From positions 14,572,929-14,636,928 of the forward strand of contig CM019704.1 of NCBI GenBank assembly GCA_009760885.1: DNA of 64,000 bases, read 5' to 3'. This document shows, in pieces, positions 44,640-57,075 of this stretch; position 1 is the stretch's first letter, and each line of letters begins with the position of its first letter. Under the pieces are notes generated by a model, which saw only the letters and a program-made list of their open reading frames with translations, made no database searches and had not been told where the DNA came from. The position numbers and the translations under genes are program-made. The DNA comes from Achatina immaculata (Eukaryota > Mollusca > Gastropoda > Stylommatophora > Achatinidae).

Positions 44640-46830
44640 TATTGCGGAAGGAATGTCTCAACTCAGCAATACAAAATCCTATGCCCTACGTAAAAACGAT
44701 GAAACCCGTTCCAATAATAATAAAGTGAAAGCAGCCACTTGATTACAGGAGGTTGCCTCCCACTCCAAGCTGTTTCTCTTCACATCAAGGACAGCTGTTT
44801 AGCCAACCTCACCTTCTATCTTTTTCCTAAAATCCACAAAGCCAGTCATACTGGACGTCCCATTGTATCAGCATGCTCGTGCCCCACTCAGCACATTTCT
44901 GATTTTTTGGACAGCCTTTTCCAGCTGCTAGTACACAAACTACCCTCTTTTTTTGAAAGATACCAACCACGCCTTAACAACGTTTGATGCGATTGCACTC
45001 TCTCATCACCACACCTATGACATCTTTCTCCTTGATGTCTGCTTCCTATACACCTCTATCCCCCATGAGGATGGACTTTTACCACTCCGCTATTTTCTCG
45101 ACAAAGACACTCACTCCACCACTAACATTGACACCATAATCAGACTTACAGAGCTAGTACTAAACCTAAATTCTTTTGAATTCAACGGCCAATACTTCGA
45201 GCAAATCAGTCGTGTTGCCATAAGAACGAAAATGGGTCCCAGTTATGCATGTCTATTTATGGGCTTTTTGGAAGTCAAATTATGAGAAACCTACACTGGC
45301 AGACCTTCAGAATTCTATAAAAGGTACACCGATGATGGCATTGGAGTCACAAGTATGCCACAGAAAGGGCTAAAAAAATACTGAATTCGCCAACTCATTT
45401 AATAATAACACAAAATTCACTTATGAAGTCTGTCAACTTTTTAGACATTATAATTTCTATTGGCACACACAGGTGTGTCACCTCTGTATTTTACAAGCCC
45501 ACCGACAGCCACACCTATTTACTTTACATCTCCTCCCATCCTGAAGCCTGTAAGAACTCCATCCCATACTCCCAACTCCTCCGTCTTCGTCGCACATGTC
45601 AGGATAATTTGAACTTTATAGATCAGTCCAATAAGTCATTAGAATTTTTCCGTCATCACCACTACCCAGAAAATGTCCTTCGTTAAGCCTCCAACCATAT
45701 CCAACTAGTGAGTCGCAAAAGAAGCATTCATAAAAAAAAACTATTACTCCATCTGAAAGAGCTACGTTAGTACTGCCTTTCCACCCGCATGGTCAGATGG
45801 TTACGAAAATTCTTTACCGTCATCTGCCACTAATCCAACTCGATCCCGACACTCGCAACATTTTCTCTGATTCACCCCTATTAGCATACAAACGTGAGCC
45901 AAACCTTAAGGACATCCTCGTCCACAGCCACTTGAATCGGAGCCTTACATATAGTGGCACCAGAAAATGTAACTGCCCCCGCTGCGTTACCTGCCCTGTA
46001 GTCTGGGAAACGAAAACAATCACATTTCCCAAAACTATCCTCACTCTTCAAGAGAGATTCACATGCGAGTCCCGTAATGTGATATATGTCATCTTATGCA
46101 AAAGATGCAGGATAACGTATATTGGCGAGACTGGCCTCATATTAGGGGACCGCATACAGAAACATCTGCACGACATCGCCCAGCATGCTTCGAAACAAAT
46201 CCCAAATCATTTCAATGGCACCAACCACAGAGGCAAATCTGATTTTCTGGTAACAGCCATCAATATCACGCAGATGACACAAACCGCTATGGGACGCTGG
46301 AACCACACGGGTTAAACTCGCTATTCAGCTACATATAACATGTTCTTGTTCACCAATTATAATCCCTCTACACCAAGCTCCACTCCCTTCTCACTTGTTA
46401 CACATAGTTCAGAACCTCCTCACAGCACCACATTACAACCCCTCTCCCTAACTATAATCATCTATTTCACCTTCTCCTGGCTAGGTTAATATTGTATCAC
46501 TCTCTCCCATCCACGGTTTCCCCACCCACCACCCCAAGTTACGACGCACCGACCACACATCTATCCATTTAAACAGTCTCGACCCTCCACTATGCCCATT
46601 TCTGACACAGCATCGGACAAGCCACATCTTCATATCTTTTTACAAGTTACGATTTTCTCTACTAATCATATTTTTTTTTAATATAGCATTCATGTGAATC
46701 TAAACTTTATCTCCTCTCTCTATTTCTTCGTCCTGTATGTTTTTGTATAATTAAGGCTCACGCCGAAACGTCACAACTTTGTAGTCGTTAAGTAATAAAG
46801 CTGCTCCTACTTTTTTCCTAGTTTATGCAC
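44640..46830 (+). mobile_element. Penelope-like element (Neptune-type), 5'-decayed
   Basis: RT, a linker zinc motif and a C-terminal GIY-YIG nuclease occur in that order, followed by about 500 bases of 3' sequence ending in GTTAAGTAATAAAGCTGCTC. Related 3' sequence occurs near 40.1-40.25 kb and possibly 14.3 kb. Element ends and any terminal direct repeat were not resolved. Confidence 0.85.
44739..46320 (+). pseudogene. Penelope-like RT with GIY-YIG endonuclease, broken
   Basis: The protein would nick DNA with its GIY-YIG domain and reverse-transcribe its RNA. RT blocks: FYLFPKIHKASHTGRPIVSA, a shifted TTFDAIA, FLLDVCFLYTSIPH (DVxSLYTNIPH type), AIRTKMGPSYACLFMGFLE, YTDD at 45325-45336 (usually YIDD) and SVNFLDIIIS. 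The last frame, 45797-46315, has the linker motif CNCPRCVTC (Cys 58, 60, 63, 66) then NVIYVILCKRC, TYIGETG and DRIQKHL (GIY-YIG residues 95-123). The linker zinc motif is a known mark of Neptune-type elements, and the nuclease is C-terminal, so it is not the permuted Naiad type. At least four frame breaks are present. Confidence 0.87.
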
Positions 46831-49278
46831 TTTCCTCCTCCTCCATCACTTTCTCTTTCACATCTTAAAGCGCTTATCGTTACCTCTTTCGACTGTAAAA
46901 AGCGCTTCTCCTCTTTTTTTATTTACTCCGCCGAAAAGCAGACACCATCTAGCCAACAGATCATCGTGTTTATTTAAACGCACACAAAAGTCCTCAAATC
47001 TCCTTATTTGTGAATGTAATTACTTTCACTGTATTCTCAGGTCAATTATCATAATGCCATGTTTAACCCCCAACAACAGGTGCCCGCAATGCTATTCTGG
47101 TACCACTTTTGTGGCCACAGACACGAGGCTGCGTGAACTAGATTAAACGAGGCTACTCGAGAGTAATCTAATTTCCTCCTCAGCTGGAGATCTCCCTGGA
47201 ACATGCGAAGTGAAACAGTGGACTGCCATGTTGAGCCATGTAATGACACAGGTTATTAGGCGGGAGTAGATTAGCATATTACGAGAGAATATGTTGATTA
47301 GCTGGCCAATCAAAAATAAAAAAGTGACACATTAAGAGGTTGGAAGAGACAACTAATCCGCACTGAGTTTAACTGCATATTCTTCTCCAAGTTTTGATAT
47401 CCCAAGGATCCTGGCATTGGTTTCTTGTTATGCATCCGTGTTTTCAGAGTAACCAAGGAGAGAATGAGAGGGAGGGAGGGAGAGGAACACAGCACATGTA
47501 TGAGAGTTCCTCCCAGTTCACACAGCCTGAACTCAGATTATTTTCGCTACTTGTGAACAGTAAGCTTCACTTATTTCAATATCTTCCCTTCTTTCACTCA
47601 TAGCAGTATTTAATGCATAATCCAACGGTTCCAAAAACTGGAGACATCGACCTCTGGTGAAGATGGGAAGATCCAGGACGGTGAGAGAAATGGGGGCGAA
47701 AGGGGAACATCGGAACCATCTAAGCGAAAACTGAATTTTTTTTAAAAGGGGGGGGGGGGTGGCTTTGGAACCAAGAGGGCAGTAGCTATAAAAAATTGAA
47801 ACCTACTGGTGTAATCCTATGTCCTCCCTGCAGGCAGGTATTCTTTCTCACCAGAAGCCGTTTTCCTAAACACTGTGTGTCGTGTATGCATTTCTACACC
47901 TTTGTATATTGAACTGCATGGAAAGGATATTTCAAAAGTTTTATCCTGAAAAACTGTGGGAGGAGGCAATGTACCTTCCATGAAGCAGTCTCAATGAGAC
48001 ACAAACAAGCCCATCAAGTGAACTCGCCATATACATACCAGTCCAAATAAACGCACTCAAAGTGCGAATCTTTTTAAATGTCGTAACCGTATGATTAAGT
48101 GAGTTCTCTTGTATTCTCTGCTCCAAATTAAAATATCTACTCAATGGAGCGAATAAAAGACGTATTCAGATTTCCATTTTTCTCGGCTACAAAAAGAAAG
48201 TACTTATTATAAAACCGCATTATAAAGCAACGAGCTGCGGGAAGGGCTGCACTATACTGGGCTTATGCAAATCATTTCCCCGCAGTGCCTTAGAATAAGT
48301 CGTGCTTAACAAACTGAAAGTCTGGGGCGAATATCTCATTTGCTGACGTCTGTTAATGTGTCCCGCCCCCCCCCCCCCCAACCCTTGTGATAAAGTGACC
48401 ACGCTGTGTGACTAAGGAGGTTTATCACCGAGACAATGAGCTCAACACATCCTATCTGTCATCGTTGGGCCGTAAATCGGCCGATTTCAGTTATTAATTC
48501 TGTTCTGGCAATTGGTTTTGTAACACATGCAAATTATCTAATTTTGCTTTTTTAAAAAAAAAAATTGAAGGTCGGAGTGACTGACTCCATGTACACGTTG
48601 GCCCCCTTATGAATGTATATGTGGTGACTCACGTTGTAAATAGCGACAGCTCAGTATACAACAGCGTCCGAACAAACGAACACTTGATGCCGACTTTCAC
48701 AACTCAGAAACAATGTCTATACAAGTCCAGCTTCAATATTTCACATATATACCCCATGTTTAATCATTTTCTCCGCTCTCATTTAAAATGATAAAGACCT
48801 TGCATGCTTCCACACTCCATTCTCTAGCTTCCACACAGCTGTTCTCTCTTTAAAAGTCCCATCAATAACCCCTCTCATGACTAGGCTCAATAACAACTCA
48901 TTCATATGATCAAATCCCAAACTTCACCCCATCATTTTCTTAAACGTTTGTTGTAGCAAGATTTGAACATCCACGACACATCCAGTAACCCATTTACTGC
49001 TATATATCCATAGAATGAGTCCTATCCCACCTAGCGCTGTCCATCAGTCGACAAGGACTTCCGCCGGTAATAAGAGTTCATGTTACTGTGTTAAGATCAT
49101 GCTTTCTAAAAGCTGCAGTCTGGAAACAGCCGAGGCTCGCGCATAGTAAAGTGATGGTGCACAGTAAGTATAATTAGTCTTTGAAAGACCGTACAGAAAG
49201 CACTTTAGATGCGAGAGAGAGAGAAAGAAAGACTACAAGAGAAAAACTGTCTTCAACCACGGACTGTATGCTCTGCTA
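46831..49278. other. No recognisable gene; poly-G 47748 and poly-C 48364
   Basis: Open frames of 60-70 codons show nothing recognisable. GGGAGGGAGGGAGAGG near 47470 and the homopolymer runs are the only marked features. Confidence 0.45.
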
Positions 49279-49345
49279 AGAGTGGCCGAATGGCTAGCTA
49301 GGCGACTCTTCGGGCTACAAGCAGCTGGTTCAATCTCTGATGATA
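49279..49345 (+). repeat. tRNA-like SINE head fragment
   Basis: GAGTGGCCGAATGGCTAGCT (A-box-like) is followed by CTGGTTCAATCTCTG (B-box-like) at the spacing of an internal Pol III promoter. No acceptor stem closes and the anticodon arm is poor, so a functional tRNA is unlikely. Confidence 0.5.
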
Positions 49346-50939
49346 TTAACTTCCATCGACATGGAAGATTCTTGTCAGTACTATGTAGAACGTTGCTCAT
49401 ATTCTCCGTTCTTTCACAGAATGAGAGAATATACGTATCATGGAACTAAAATGATGTAAATAATGAAGTAGACCAGAAAGCGGTGGACACAAAATGATGG
49501 CGTTCGATGAAGAAAAAAATCAGTGAGGATGAGATAATGATGTCGAACAAAACAATTATAAATTCTGAAACATTCTCACTCTACAGAAATGATAACTGGT
49601 CAATTAACAGTTTTCGAAACGCTACACTTAAACAAACGCAATACTTATGGAGGCCATAGACATGGCTCTTATCAGAAATATTTTTAAGGATCATAAAAAT
49701 CGAAACACCTGTGGATTTGCCTGGAATTAAAAAAATGATAATCCAGAAGCATTTCATTGCTGTTTTAGGACTTTTATTACAAAAGTCACCGTAATTCCAT
49801 TTCACGAGCAACTGGAAGCCTGGGTGTAACATTACAGTTTCAGGGAAGGGTAATTTTAAGGTAGTTACTGACCGCCTACAGTTACTGACTTCAAAGAATA
49901 AACACTGTACATGAAACTTGAGAATTTCAACAGGAGTTTAAGAAGAAACTCTCTGAGCCAGATCACTACATTAGTTTAGCCTCTCTGTCACCATGAAGTC
50001 ATTCTGATTCGGATTCGAAATCAGTATTTTGAAAGCAACAGATAATTCCTTTGTATGCTGAATACTACCCTCTGGTTTCTGCTGAATCAAATGATAAATG
50101 AACGCTGATACTGCACAAGCTGATCAACAAATGCCTTGTAATTCTTTATTTAGCAATCAACTACTGTGTGACAGAAAAAGTGAAATAAGTGTTCTATGGA
50201 TAAACGCTAAAGTATGTATTACACGAACCAAGTATAAACAATAATTTTAATTATATATAAATATAACATCTGATGAACATTATTCCATTATGGAAAATCA
50301 CATTATAAATTCACAACGGATACCGCATTTCCTTGACTAAACGTTATATGTGAAATATCCGCTGTCTCAAATAAACGCCCGGGAGTGCTAAAGGAGTCAT
50401 ATTTCTAATAAACGTATGCCTCAAAACAAAAAAACCACCTGACCAGTACATCGTCTCTGTCTTTCTATGGAAAGACGTACAAAGCAGGCTAACACCGATT
50501 CCGCAGAACCGTAAATGGCATTTTGCGAATAAAACGCCTACCCTGAATAGATGCCAGCTGTAACATAATGCATTGTAAATTATGATATTATTATTATTAT
50601 TAATGTTACTACTACTGTTACTATTAATATTTTCATAATTGTTAGGATTAGTATTTAATATGCAGAAGGTAACTAGCTAGAAAAACTTGAGAACCAGTGG
50701 GAGAGAAACTCTTATGGCATTTGTAAGTAATATTACGACGCGAGAAGACTAAGCAGATACACAGAAATACAAGACACAAAGACGGACTAAGGAGATATAC
50801 CCAGATCACACCAGTCATGACGTGACCAATTAAACGATGTAATGACAACATTTAGAGGCAGACAGACGGTGAATTGGACACTAAGCAAACAAAACGAACT
50901 AATAATCCCTCGACAGGTATCGCAAACCTGAATAAGAAG
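49346..50939. other. No recognisable gene or element
   Basis: A+T-rich stretch including a TTATTATTATTA patch at about 50588. The segment just before 50940 may be the decayed 5' part of the next LINE. Confidence 0.4.
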
Positions 50940-51925
50940 AGTTTCCCCAAAGCAAGAAAATAGGATGGACCTTGACTCCACTCCAAAGTGCATGGAGGAA
51001 CTCTCACAGAGTTTTAAAGTGGAAACAGGCGGGATAGCATTCCTATTTCTTCTAGCAAATGATTGGATCATGAAAACTACCACACAAGGGAAAAGAAATG
51101 GGATACAATGGATATTGTGGGACCAATTGGAAGATGACTGTATCCTCTGTTGAAGACTTCGCAGATGATGTGGCACTTCTGGCACACAGTCACACACAAA
51201 TGCAAGAGAAACTTCAGATCTTCAGCAAGTCCAACAAAATGAGACTATATATTAACAGACAGAAAACAAACATAATGAAAAGTAATAGTGCAAGCAATAG
51301 CCTCATGGTAACTGGGGAAGTGTCAGTTGAAGAAGTTGAGTATTTTACATATTTAGGCTGCATAGTAGATAAATACGGGGGAACGGAAAAGGATGTTAAA
51401 GCTAGAATAACCAAGGCCAGGACAGCATTTATCCAACTTAACAAAATATAGCCATCTAAGAACATCAAAACAAGAACCAAATCTAGGCTTTTCAATACAA
51501 ACGTAAAGAATGTTATATGGTTCGGAGACATGGGTTATGACCAAGACAATACAAATGAAGATACAAACATTCATGAACTACTGTTTGATGAGGATTTTAA
51601 ACATTAAATGGCAGGACAAGATCAGGAACGAGGTTTGGGAAAGAGCAGGACAAGAACCTATGAACCTACAAATCAATATCTAGGAAGTAGAGGTGGATTC
51701 GCCACACACTGAGGAAATCCGACACCAGATTAGCAAGACAAGTACTGATATGGAATCCTCAAGGAAACAGAAAACGAGGAAGACCTAGACTTACCCGGAG
51801 AAGAGAAATTATAACAGTGCTCAGAGTCAAGGGATACACATGGAATGAAGCAGAGAATAATTCAAAGAACAGGGATGACTGGAGAGCGTTTATCCGTGGC
51901 CTTTGCTCTCAGGGAGTGAAAGGCC

Positions 51926-51962
<37 letters not shown>
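50940..51962 (+). mobile_element. LINE 3' half with (ATG)n tail
   Basis: The plus strand holds ESLQSFKVETG..., a shifted LFLLANDWIMKTTTQGKRNG (RT block after the QGC motif), then DFADDVALLAHSHTQMQEKL (catalytic FADD near 51160-51172), VEYFTYLGCIVDKYGGTEKD, RWIGHTLRKSDTRLARQ, WNPQGNRKRGRPRLTWRREI and DWRAFIRGLCSQG. A stop is followed by ATG repeats at 51926-51961. Several stops and shifts are present. It is a different family from the TGAA-tailed copies. Confidence 0.87.
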
Positions 51963-51963
<1 letters not shown>

Positions 51964-53538
51964 ACTACAGACCTGACTTGTTTATTACTATGAGCATTAT
52001 CAGGATGCAGAAAGAGGCCAGCAAGAGGCGGTGCTTAGACACCGACTGGACAACTAGAAAATGGACTTAACAATGGGGAGAAACGAGAAGATAGGAAGAA
52101 CGAGAAAAAAGTTAGAGATTCAGTTAGCGAAGCAGTTTACGAGAGAGAGAGAGCGAGAGAGAGAGAGAGAGGAGAGAGAGAGAAGTAGTTTAGGAAAGGC
52201 AGAAAATCCGATAGAGACAAAGCTAGAGATACTCAGACTCATACGGTCTCTCTAGAAACTGAACGTTTAGTAGAAAAAGTGCAGAAAGATGATGAGACAT
52301 TATAACTAGATAGTCGACCCAAGAGCTATTACTCTAGCCAGCACTTCGAATTAGAAGACAGTTTATTACTTCTTGAAAAATGCAATAGATTGGAGATTTT
52401 TGTGAACTTTGTGTAAAATATTTCAGAGAAGATCGTAGAAAGCTGTATGATTTTTTTAGGCCGTTTTACATATCTGACAATCAATTTGATACTTGTGGAT
52501 TTTCGTTTGATGAAATTAAAGGTGAACTATACTCGGACTTTGAGTCATCTGAAGCAGCTATCTGAATTCTTATAGTAACTATGAGTGTTAAGAGCGGTCC
52601 AGTGGTCAATCGTAGCATGTCACGTGGTATTACATAATGAATCTGTGAACTGATCAACAACAACAACAACAACAAAAGAGAAGAAACTTTGAAATGTGTA
52701 TTAGTAATTTAGACGTGGCAATGGACAAATATAATGTCGCGGCCACAACCAGGCCTCAATTCAACATTCTGAGAAAAGTCAAGCTTGACAGTTTTAAATA
52801 AACATTTCAGTATAGCAGAACAGTAAATATTACGATAGATCCAACATTTCTTTATGACAGTCCAGACGAACTATAAAATATGACAGATAATTAATAGTAC
52901 TATATTACAGAGTGTTAGAACAGTAACGTTAAAATGACCAAGTGTGGTATTCCTAACAATCACCATCATTCACGGTCTAGTAGTATAAGACAGTATTAAT
53001 TAGAACCTTTTAATATTAAACGGCTGGGGCATTTATTCAAAGAAATACGGTATGTTACACTGGTTTCAAGATCACCACCACGTCGCTGGCTGCTAACAAC
53101 TGAAATTCGCAGAAACAAATGGAGATATACCAAGTACTATTACAGCTACTTCACATCGGTATTCAGCCCCATCAAGAAGAGGTTTTCCTTCTTTGGTCAT
53201 GACAAATAACGCGAAAACCTATAAACAAAAAGCTGTACATATTTCTTTAATGGATATACTGATATTCTAAACACTAAATTCACTGAAGCGGGCATCCTGA
53301 CTAAAACAAACGAGATATTTCCACATTGGCTATCAAGACAGTTCTGAAAATGGCGCCGGCCACGTAAATGGAACACAGCTCAGTCCCTCTACTCCATCAA
53401 TTTTATTTTCAAGAGAAATTAAGGCTTGATAAGAAAATAGAATAAAGTAGAATATCTCTCCACCAGGTTGTTCATCTTACCCCCACCCCCCACTGTAAAG
53501 CATAAAGCTGAAAGGATGAAGGGATATTTCCGTTATTA
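51963..53538. other. No recognisable gene; (GA)n at 52139-52183
   Basis: A GA tract and a short CAA repeat (52660-52674) are visible. The rest, including AT-rich frames near 52320-52640, shows no recognised domain. Confidence 0.4.
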
Positions 53539-54302
53539 CGAGGGTCACACCGAAAGTCATGACCAAAAATGTTTTTAAAATTATAATTTATAGATAGAGA
53601 AAATATAAATGTATCACCTTAATCTGAGTCCTTTTCTCCATTTTTCAACTTAATCATTATTTCTCTGCACATATTTTTCCAATAGCTCTGCAAGTTTGAA
53701 AATACCCTCCCGGTAGAATTCCGTTCCAGCTGACCGACGGCATAGAAGCACTGCTTTCTGGACGCTCTCTCCTGTGGGACCCAGCTGCCACAAACTTTTC
53801 CATAGCCTAGGGTTTCAATCATTTCCTGTGCTGCGTTTTGTCCTATTCCAAGATTTGCAGCGATTTCAGATACTGTGACAAGTCTGTCTTCTTTAATGAT
53901 GTCCTCAACCCTTTCCACGTTGCGTTGAGTGGAGCCAGTTCGAGGGCGACGGCTGCGAGGCATATCTTGGATGCTCGTGTTTCCATCTTTGAAATGTTTC
54001 ACCCACCTCCTAGCACCATACACGCATCTCCATAAGCAAGTTGAAACCGTTGGTGAATTTCAGCAGCGGGGATTTCCTCTTTAACGAGGAACTCAATAAA
54101 AGCACGTTGACGAAACGAAACTTTAGCACCTGCCATTTTATTTCTGTTCCGTGTGGTCACGTGGCACATGATAGTAACGTAATGTGGCCTCTATATGAAG
54201 TGCAAAGGATGCATGTTAAGGTGATACATTTATATTTTCTCAATCTAGAAATTCTGAATTTTTTTTTTTTATTTGTCCTCACGATTTTCGGTATGGCCCT
54301 CG
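53539..54302 (-). mobile_element. Mariner deletion derivative with long inverted ends
   Basis: The left end CGAGGGTCACACCGAAAGTC and the inverse of the right end (GGTATGGCCCTCG) match, and similarity continues inward for about 90 bases to GAAAATATAAATGTATCACC near 53597-53616 and its inverse near 54219-54238. A TA lies outside both ends (53537-53538 and 54303-54304). At 764 bp it is too short for an autonomous mariner. It could still be moved by a transposase acting in trans. Confidence 0.92.
53619..54136 (-). pseudogene. Mariner transposase lacking its catalytic domain
   Basis: The start Met codon is at 54134-54136 (MAGAKVSFRQRAFIEFLVKE). After a frameshift near 54020 the frame reads WVKHFKDGNTSIQDMPRS, then VSEIAANLGIGQNAAQEMI (second helix-turn-helix) and KVCGSWVPQ. 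It then jumps directly to the protein's extreme C-terminus (NSTGRVFSNLQSYWKN). The whole DDD catalytic region is absent: an internal deletion has kept the ends of the gene and the inverted repeats. The element is from a different mariner lineage than the one at 8.3-9.6 kb, judging by both ends and protein. Confidence 0.88.
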
Positions 54303-54722
54303 TAATTAAGCATTCACAGACAACGAACGCCTCTTCGGCGACTGTAGACATAAGCATAACAATTGAGCGAGTCGCACAAGAGAAGAAATCTGTGAAGACT
54401 GCATAGTTTCACACAGTTTTCAATCATCTTGGATTATTGCACTCTGTCACGAACGGATGTTCCATTCACAACCGGTAAACATGTGCGAGAGATGGAGTTA
54501 TATTACATACAGAAGCTCTACTGATTTCCGTTACGAACGATGTGGAAATAACTGATTTCTTTGAAATATTGTGTTAATAATTTTAGGTATGAATAATCTC
54601 TGACAAAACGAATTTAAGATATTTCAGAATGTGTTTAGAGAATAGTGTTGTGCGGTAGACAAAAAAAAAAAAAAACAAACGCTTAAAACGGGAGAGAAAG
54701 AAAAATGATGAGAGATTATACC
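54303..54722. other. No recognisable gene; poly-A at about 54661
   Basis: The poly-A/T tract beside the next feature may be the tail of a SINE on the minus strand. Confidence 0.35.
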
Positions 54723-54804
54723 TGACTTGAACCACGGACTCCTGCAGGACGAGGAAACCGCTTACCAGCGAGAGGACAACGCACCATCCACTCGGCCATC
54801 TCGC
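54655..54804 (-). repeat. tRNA-derived SINE with poly-T-side tail
   Basis: The minus strand begins GCGAGATGGCCGAGTGGATG (A box) and has GTGGTTCAAGTCAGG (B box) about 65 bases later, a spacing like a Ser/Leu tRNA with a long variable arm. No 3' acceptor strand pairs with GCGAGAT, and the sequence runs on to a T-rich tract. It is therefore a retroposed tRNA-like element, not a tRNA gene. Confidence 0.55.
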
Positions 54805-55325
54805 ATAACTCTAAGCTCTGACACTTAATGAATATAAGCAGAACAAACCAGCCACTGTTCTACATTTCGCCTGTACATAAACGTAGAAAGAAAGGAAGTC
54901 ACAGCATCTTTCCAAGACTGTCATCTGTCGATGTCTTCATCTTCATCATCATCGTCATCAGACAGACAGACATAATACTGCACCATATATCATCCGGAAG
55001 AAGAAAAAAGAAACGGAACATATTCCGAGAAAAAAAAATACACATATTTCTATCTCTATTCATTTTATCTGTTGTTCCGAAGTAACCCTCATGAACACTT
55101 TCGGTCGAAATGTCTTATGCTCTGATCAGTGCGTTCCTATTTTCTGTTTTCGTGAAAATTATCTGCTACAATCATGCCCGCATATATACATTATTATGTG
55201 TGTGCATGTGAGAATGAATATCTGTAAGTGTCTGTCGGTCTTTGTTATGTATTAAAATCTGTCTGCCTGCCCCTCTGCGCGAAACATGCTTAATCTTATT
55301 TATTCAACGCATTCTCGACATCACA
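54805..55325. other. No recognisable gene; a TCATCATCATCGTCATCAGA patch
   Basis: The patch at about 54942-54962 is simple sequence. Other frames show no domain. Confidence 0.4.
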
Positions 55326-55665
55326 AACGCTTTGTCTTTGACTTTGACTTTGACTTGTCCGATCCCCGGGTTAACGAGTTTCCACTCTTGTCTCCCTTGT
55401 GTCAGACAATGAAACGGACAGGTCCTCTTCAGCTGTTCTACATCTCCATACAGAATATCGGTGATTGAGGAGTCTGGTGGTATCAAGTTCTTCCGAAGGT
55501 CCTTCAACGCAATGCAATCCAGCAGATGGTGTTTAACAGTTTCTTCTTCTTGTCTGCTGCAGTGCATGCAGTATGGTATGTGGTCAGCGATCACTCTGTG
55601 TAAGTGCTTACTGAGGGTGACATGTTCTGTTCTCAGCCTGAAAATTGTGCATTAGTCTCTACGAC
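55326..55665 (-). mobile_element. LINE 3' end with zinc-type C-terminus and (GACTTT)n tail
   Basis: On the minus strand LRTEHVTLSKHLHRV precedes a CMHC...EETVKHHLLDC block, the small zinc-binding end typical of LINEs with the (L)RTxHxxL motif. The element ends in AAAGTC repeats (TTTGAC on the plus strand at 55334-55356). It is a relative of the 15.5-kb fragment but with a different tail. Confidence 0.75.
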
Positions 55666-56050
55666 ATAAGCTGTTGGTGTGGTCTCCGGGGTTAGGCTTT
55701 GGCAGGTGTGTATATAGGAACGCTTTGTCTATCCGTGGTTTACTTTAAATATGCGTTCCTCTTCATTCGTAATTGCGAACGAACTGTTGCTCTTTGTCGC
55801 TTGCGCCGATGTGATGCTGAAGTTCAGTTACTGTGTCAGAAAGGAATGAATGGCTTCCCTTGAGACGTGGAATGATCCTCCACATCAAGACTCCACCATC
55901 ATGAGAGACTATACTAAACTATCGTGTTCGTCAAGATGAAAGGGCACATTGGCAAGTAGCTAGCTTTTGACCAGTTCTGGATTTTTCGTCTGCACAACAG
56001 TGCCACGTGCCTCTTTTTTCATGTCTGTCCGAGTTTCATGCATACCATAC
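55666..56050. other. No recognisable gene or element
   Basis: No supported feature. Confidence 0.4.
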
Positions 56051-57075
56051 CAGGGACGGCCAAACCTGCTTGAGATGTTTCATGGCCGCAAGACATGAAC
56101 AGATATTGCACATACGTTTTTATAAGTACATGCACATTTGTTACAAACATTTACATAAATACTAAGAATACGTGTACGTAATAATATTTATTCGCTGTTT
56201 ATTAAGATTATTGATTTTCTGGCACAATTCCTCTGTAATCCTTGTTGACCCGACATTTCTGTAATCCCTGACTCAAGTCTAGCATTAAAATTGGCATTTA
56301 AATTATTAAATATATTGACTCCCGTAAACATTAAACTTACGTTTTAATCCACTAGACTCAGTTTTTCTTACATCCTTCCCGCGCTGTAATGTGTCACATA
56401 GGGCTCGCAGTGTGTCCTGCCATGAGTCTATTCTCGGCGAGCGTCTCAAGTCCATCAAGGGATTTGATGACAATCATCTTAGCATCTTTTGTGTTCTTTT
56501 TAGGGCCTCTCGAGGCCGACATCTTTTACTTTTTCCAGAAGTTTCCCATTTGGTGGCTTGGTTTGTGTTTCTCTGATTATTTCCTCTCATCACATTCTTC
56601 GTCCACATTTACCCACCTTTTCTTGATCACTGCTTTTATTGTTTCCTGCAAGCTCGTTTCTCGTATCTCTGCTTTAGTTTTGAATTTATTACATTGTATA
56701 CAGTGTATTTTTCTTTAACATTTACTTTCGAATTCATCTAATTTGCTCTCTGTTTATTTGATTGTTTTCCAGCTTTTACATACATACGTAAGGATGGGTA
56801 TTACATTTGAGCTGAATATCGTAAACTTTGTTCGTATGCTTAAGAGTTCTGATTTCCATATTTTCTCAAGATTTCAAGATTCTATAGGGCCAATGCTGCT
56901 TTTGCTTTATTCTCCGTTTATACCCGGTGAATAATCATATAGCTTGGATTTTTTAAATTTACCTTTTACATTAACTGTGACGTAAAAAAGAGCTCTGTCA
57001 ACATATTTCCGCGATCCCCGCATTATATGTCAAAAAGTTGCATGTGGCTCGCGAGCCGTGGTTTGACCACTCCTG
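56051..57075. mobile_element. hAT-type non-autonomous element with nested LINE
   Basis: The left end CAGGGACGGCCAAACCTGCT is the inverse of the right end GAGCCGTGGTTTGACCACTC plus CTG over about 16 bases, and GGCCGCAAGA / GTGGCTCGCG follow inside, as in a widespread hAT MITE group. The flanking octamers (TACCATAC, ATGTATAC) share only their last half, so the duplication has decayed. No transposase is present. Confidence 0.75.
56367..56760 (-). mobile_element. LINE C-terminal fragment nested in hAT element
   Basis: The minus strand reads NKFKTKAEIRETSLQETIKA then VIKKRWVNVDEE, and ends near a TTACATCC 3' terminus. It is a diverged relative of the fragment at 61.9-62.3 kb: both share TCTCGGCGAGC and the ACATCCTTCCCG end. 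Confidence 0.65.

Noticed and set aside
49279..49345. tRNA gene on the plus strand
   Set aside because: Only the internal promoter boxes are convincing; stems do not close.
51926..51961. Poly-Asp coding tract
   Set aside because: It lies after the LINE stop codon and is the ATG-repeat tail.
53619..54136. Host gene of SETMAR type (domesticated mariner)
   Set aside because: There is no SET domain, the catalytic core is deleted, and inverted ends with TA flanks show an ordinary element copy.
54723..54804. tRNA gene on the minus strand
   Set aside because: A and B boxes are present, but the 3' acceptor strand does not pair with GCGAGAT and the sequence continues into a T-rich tail.
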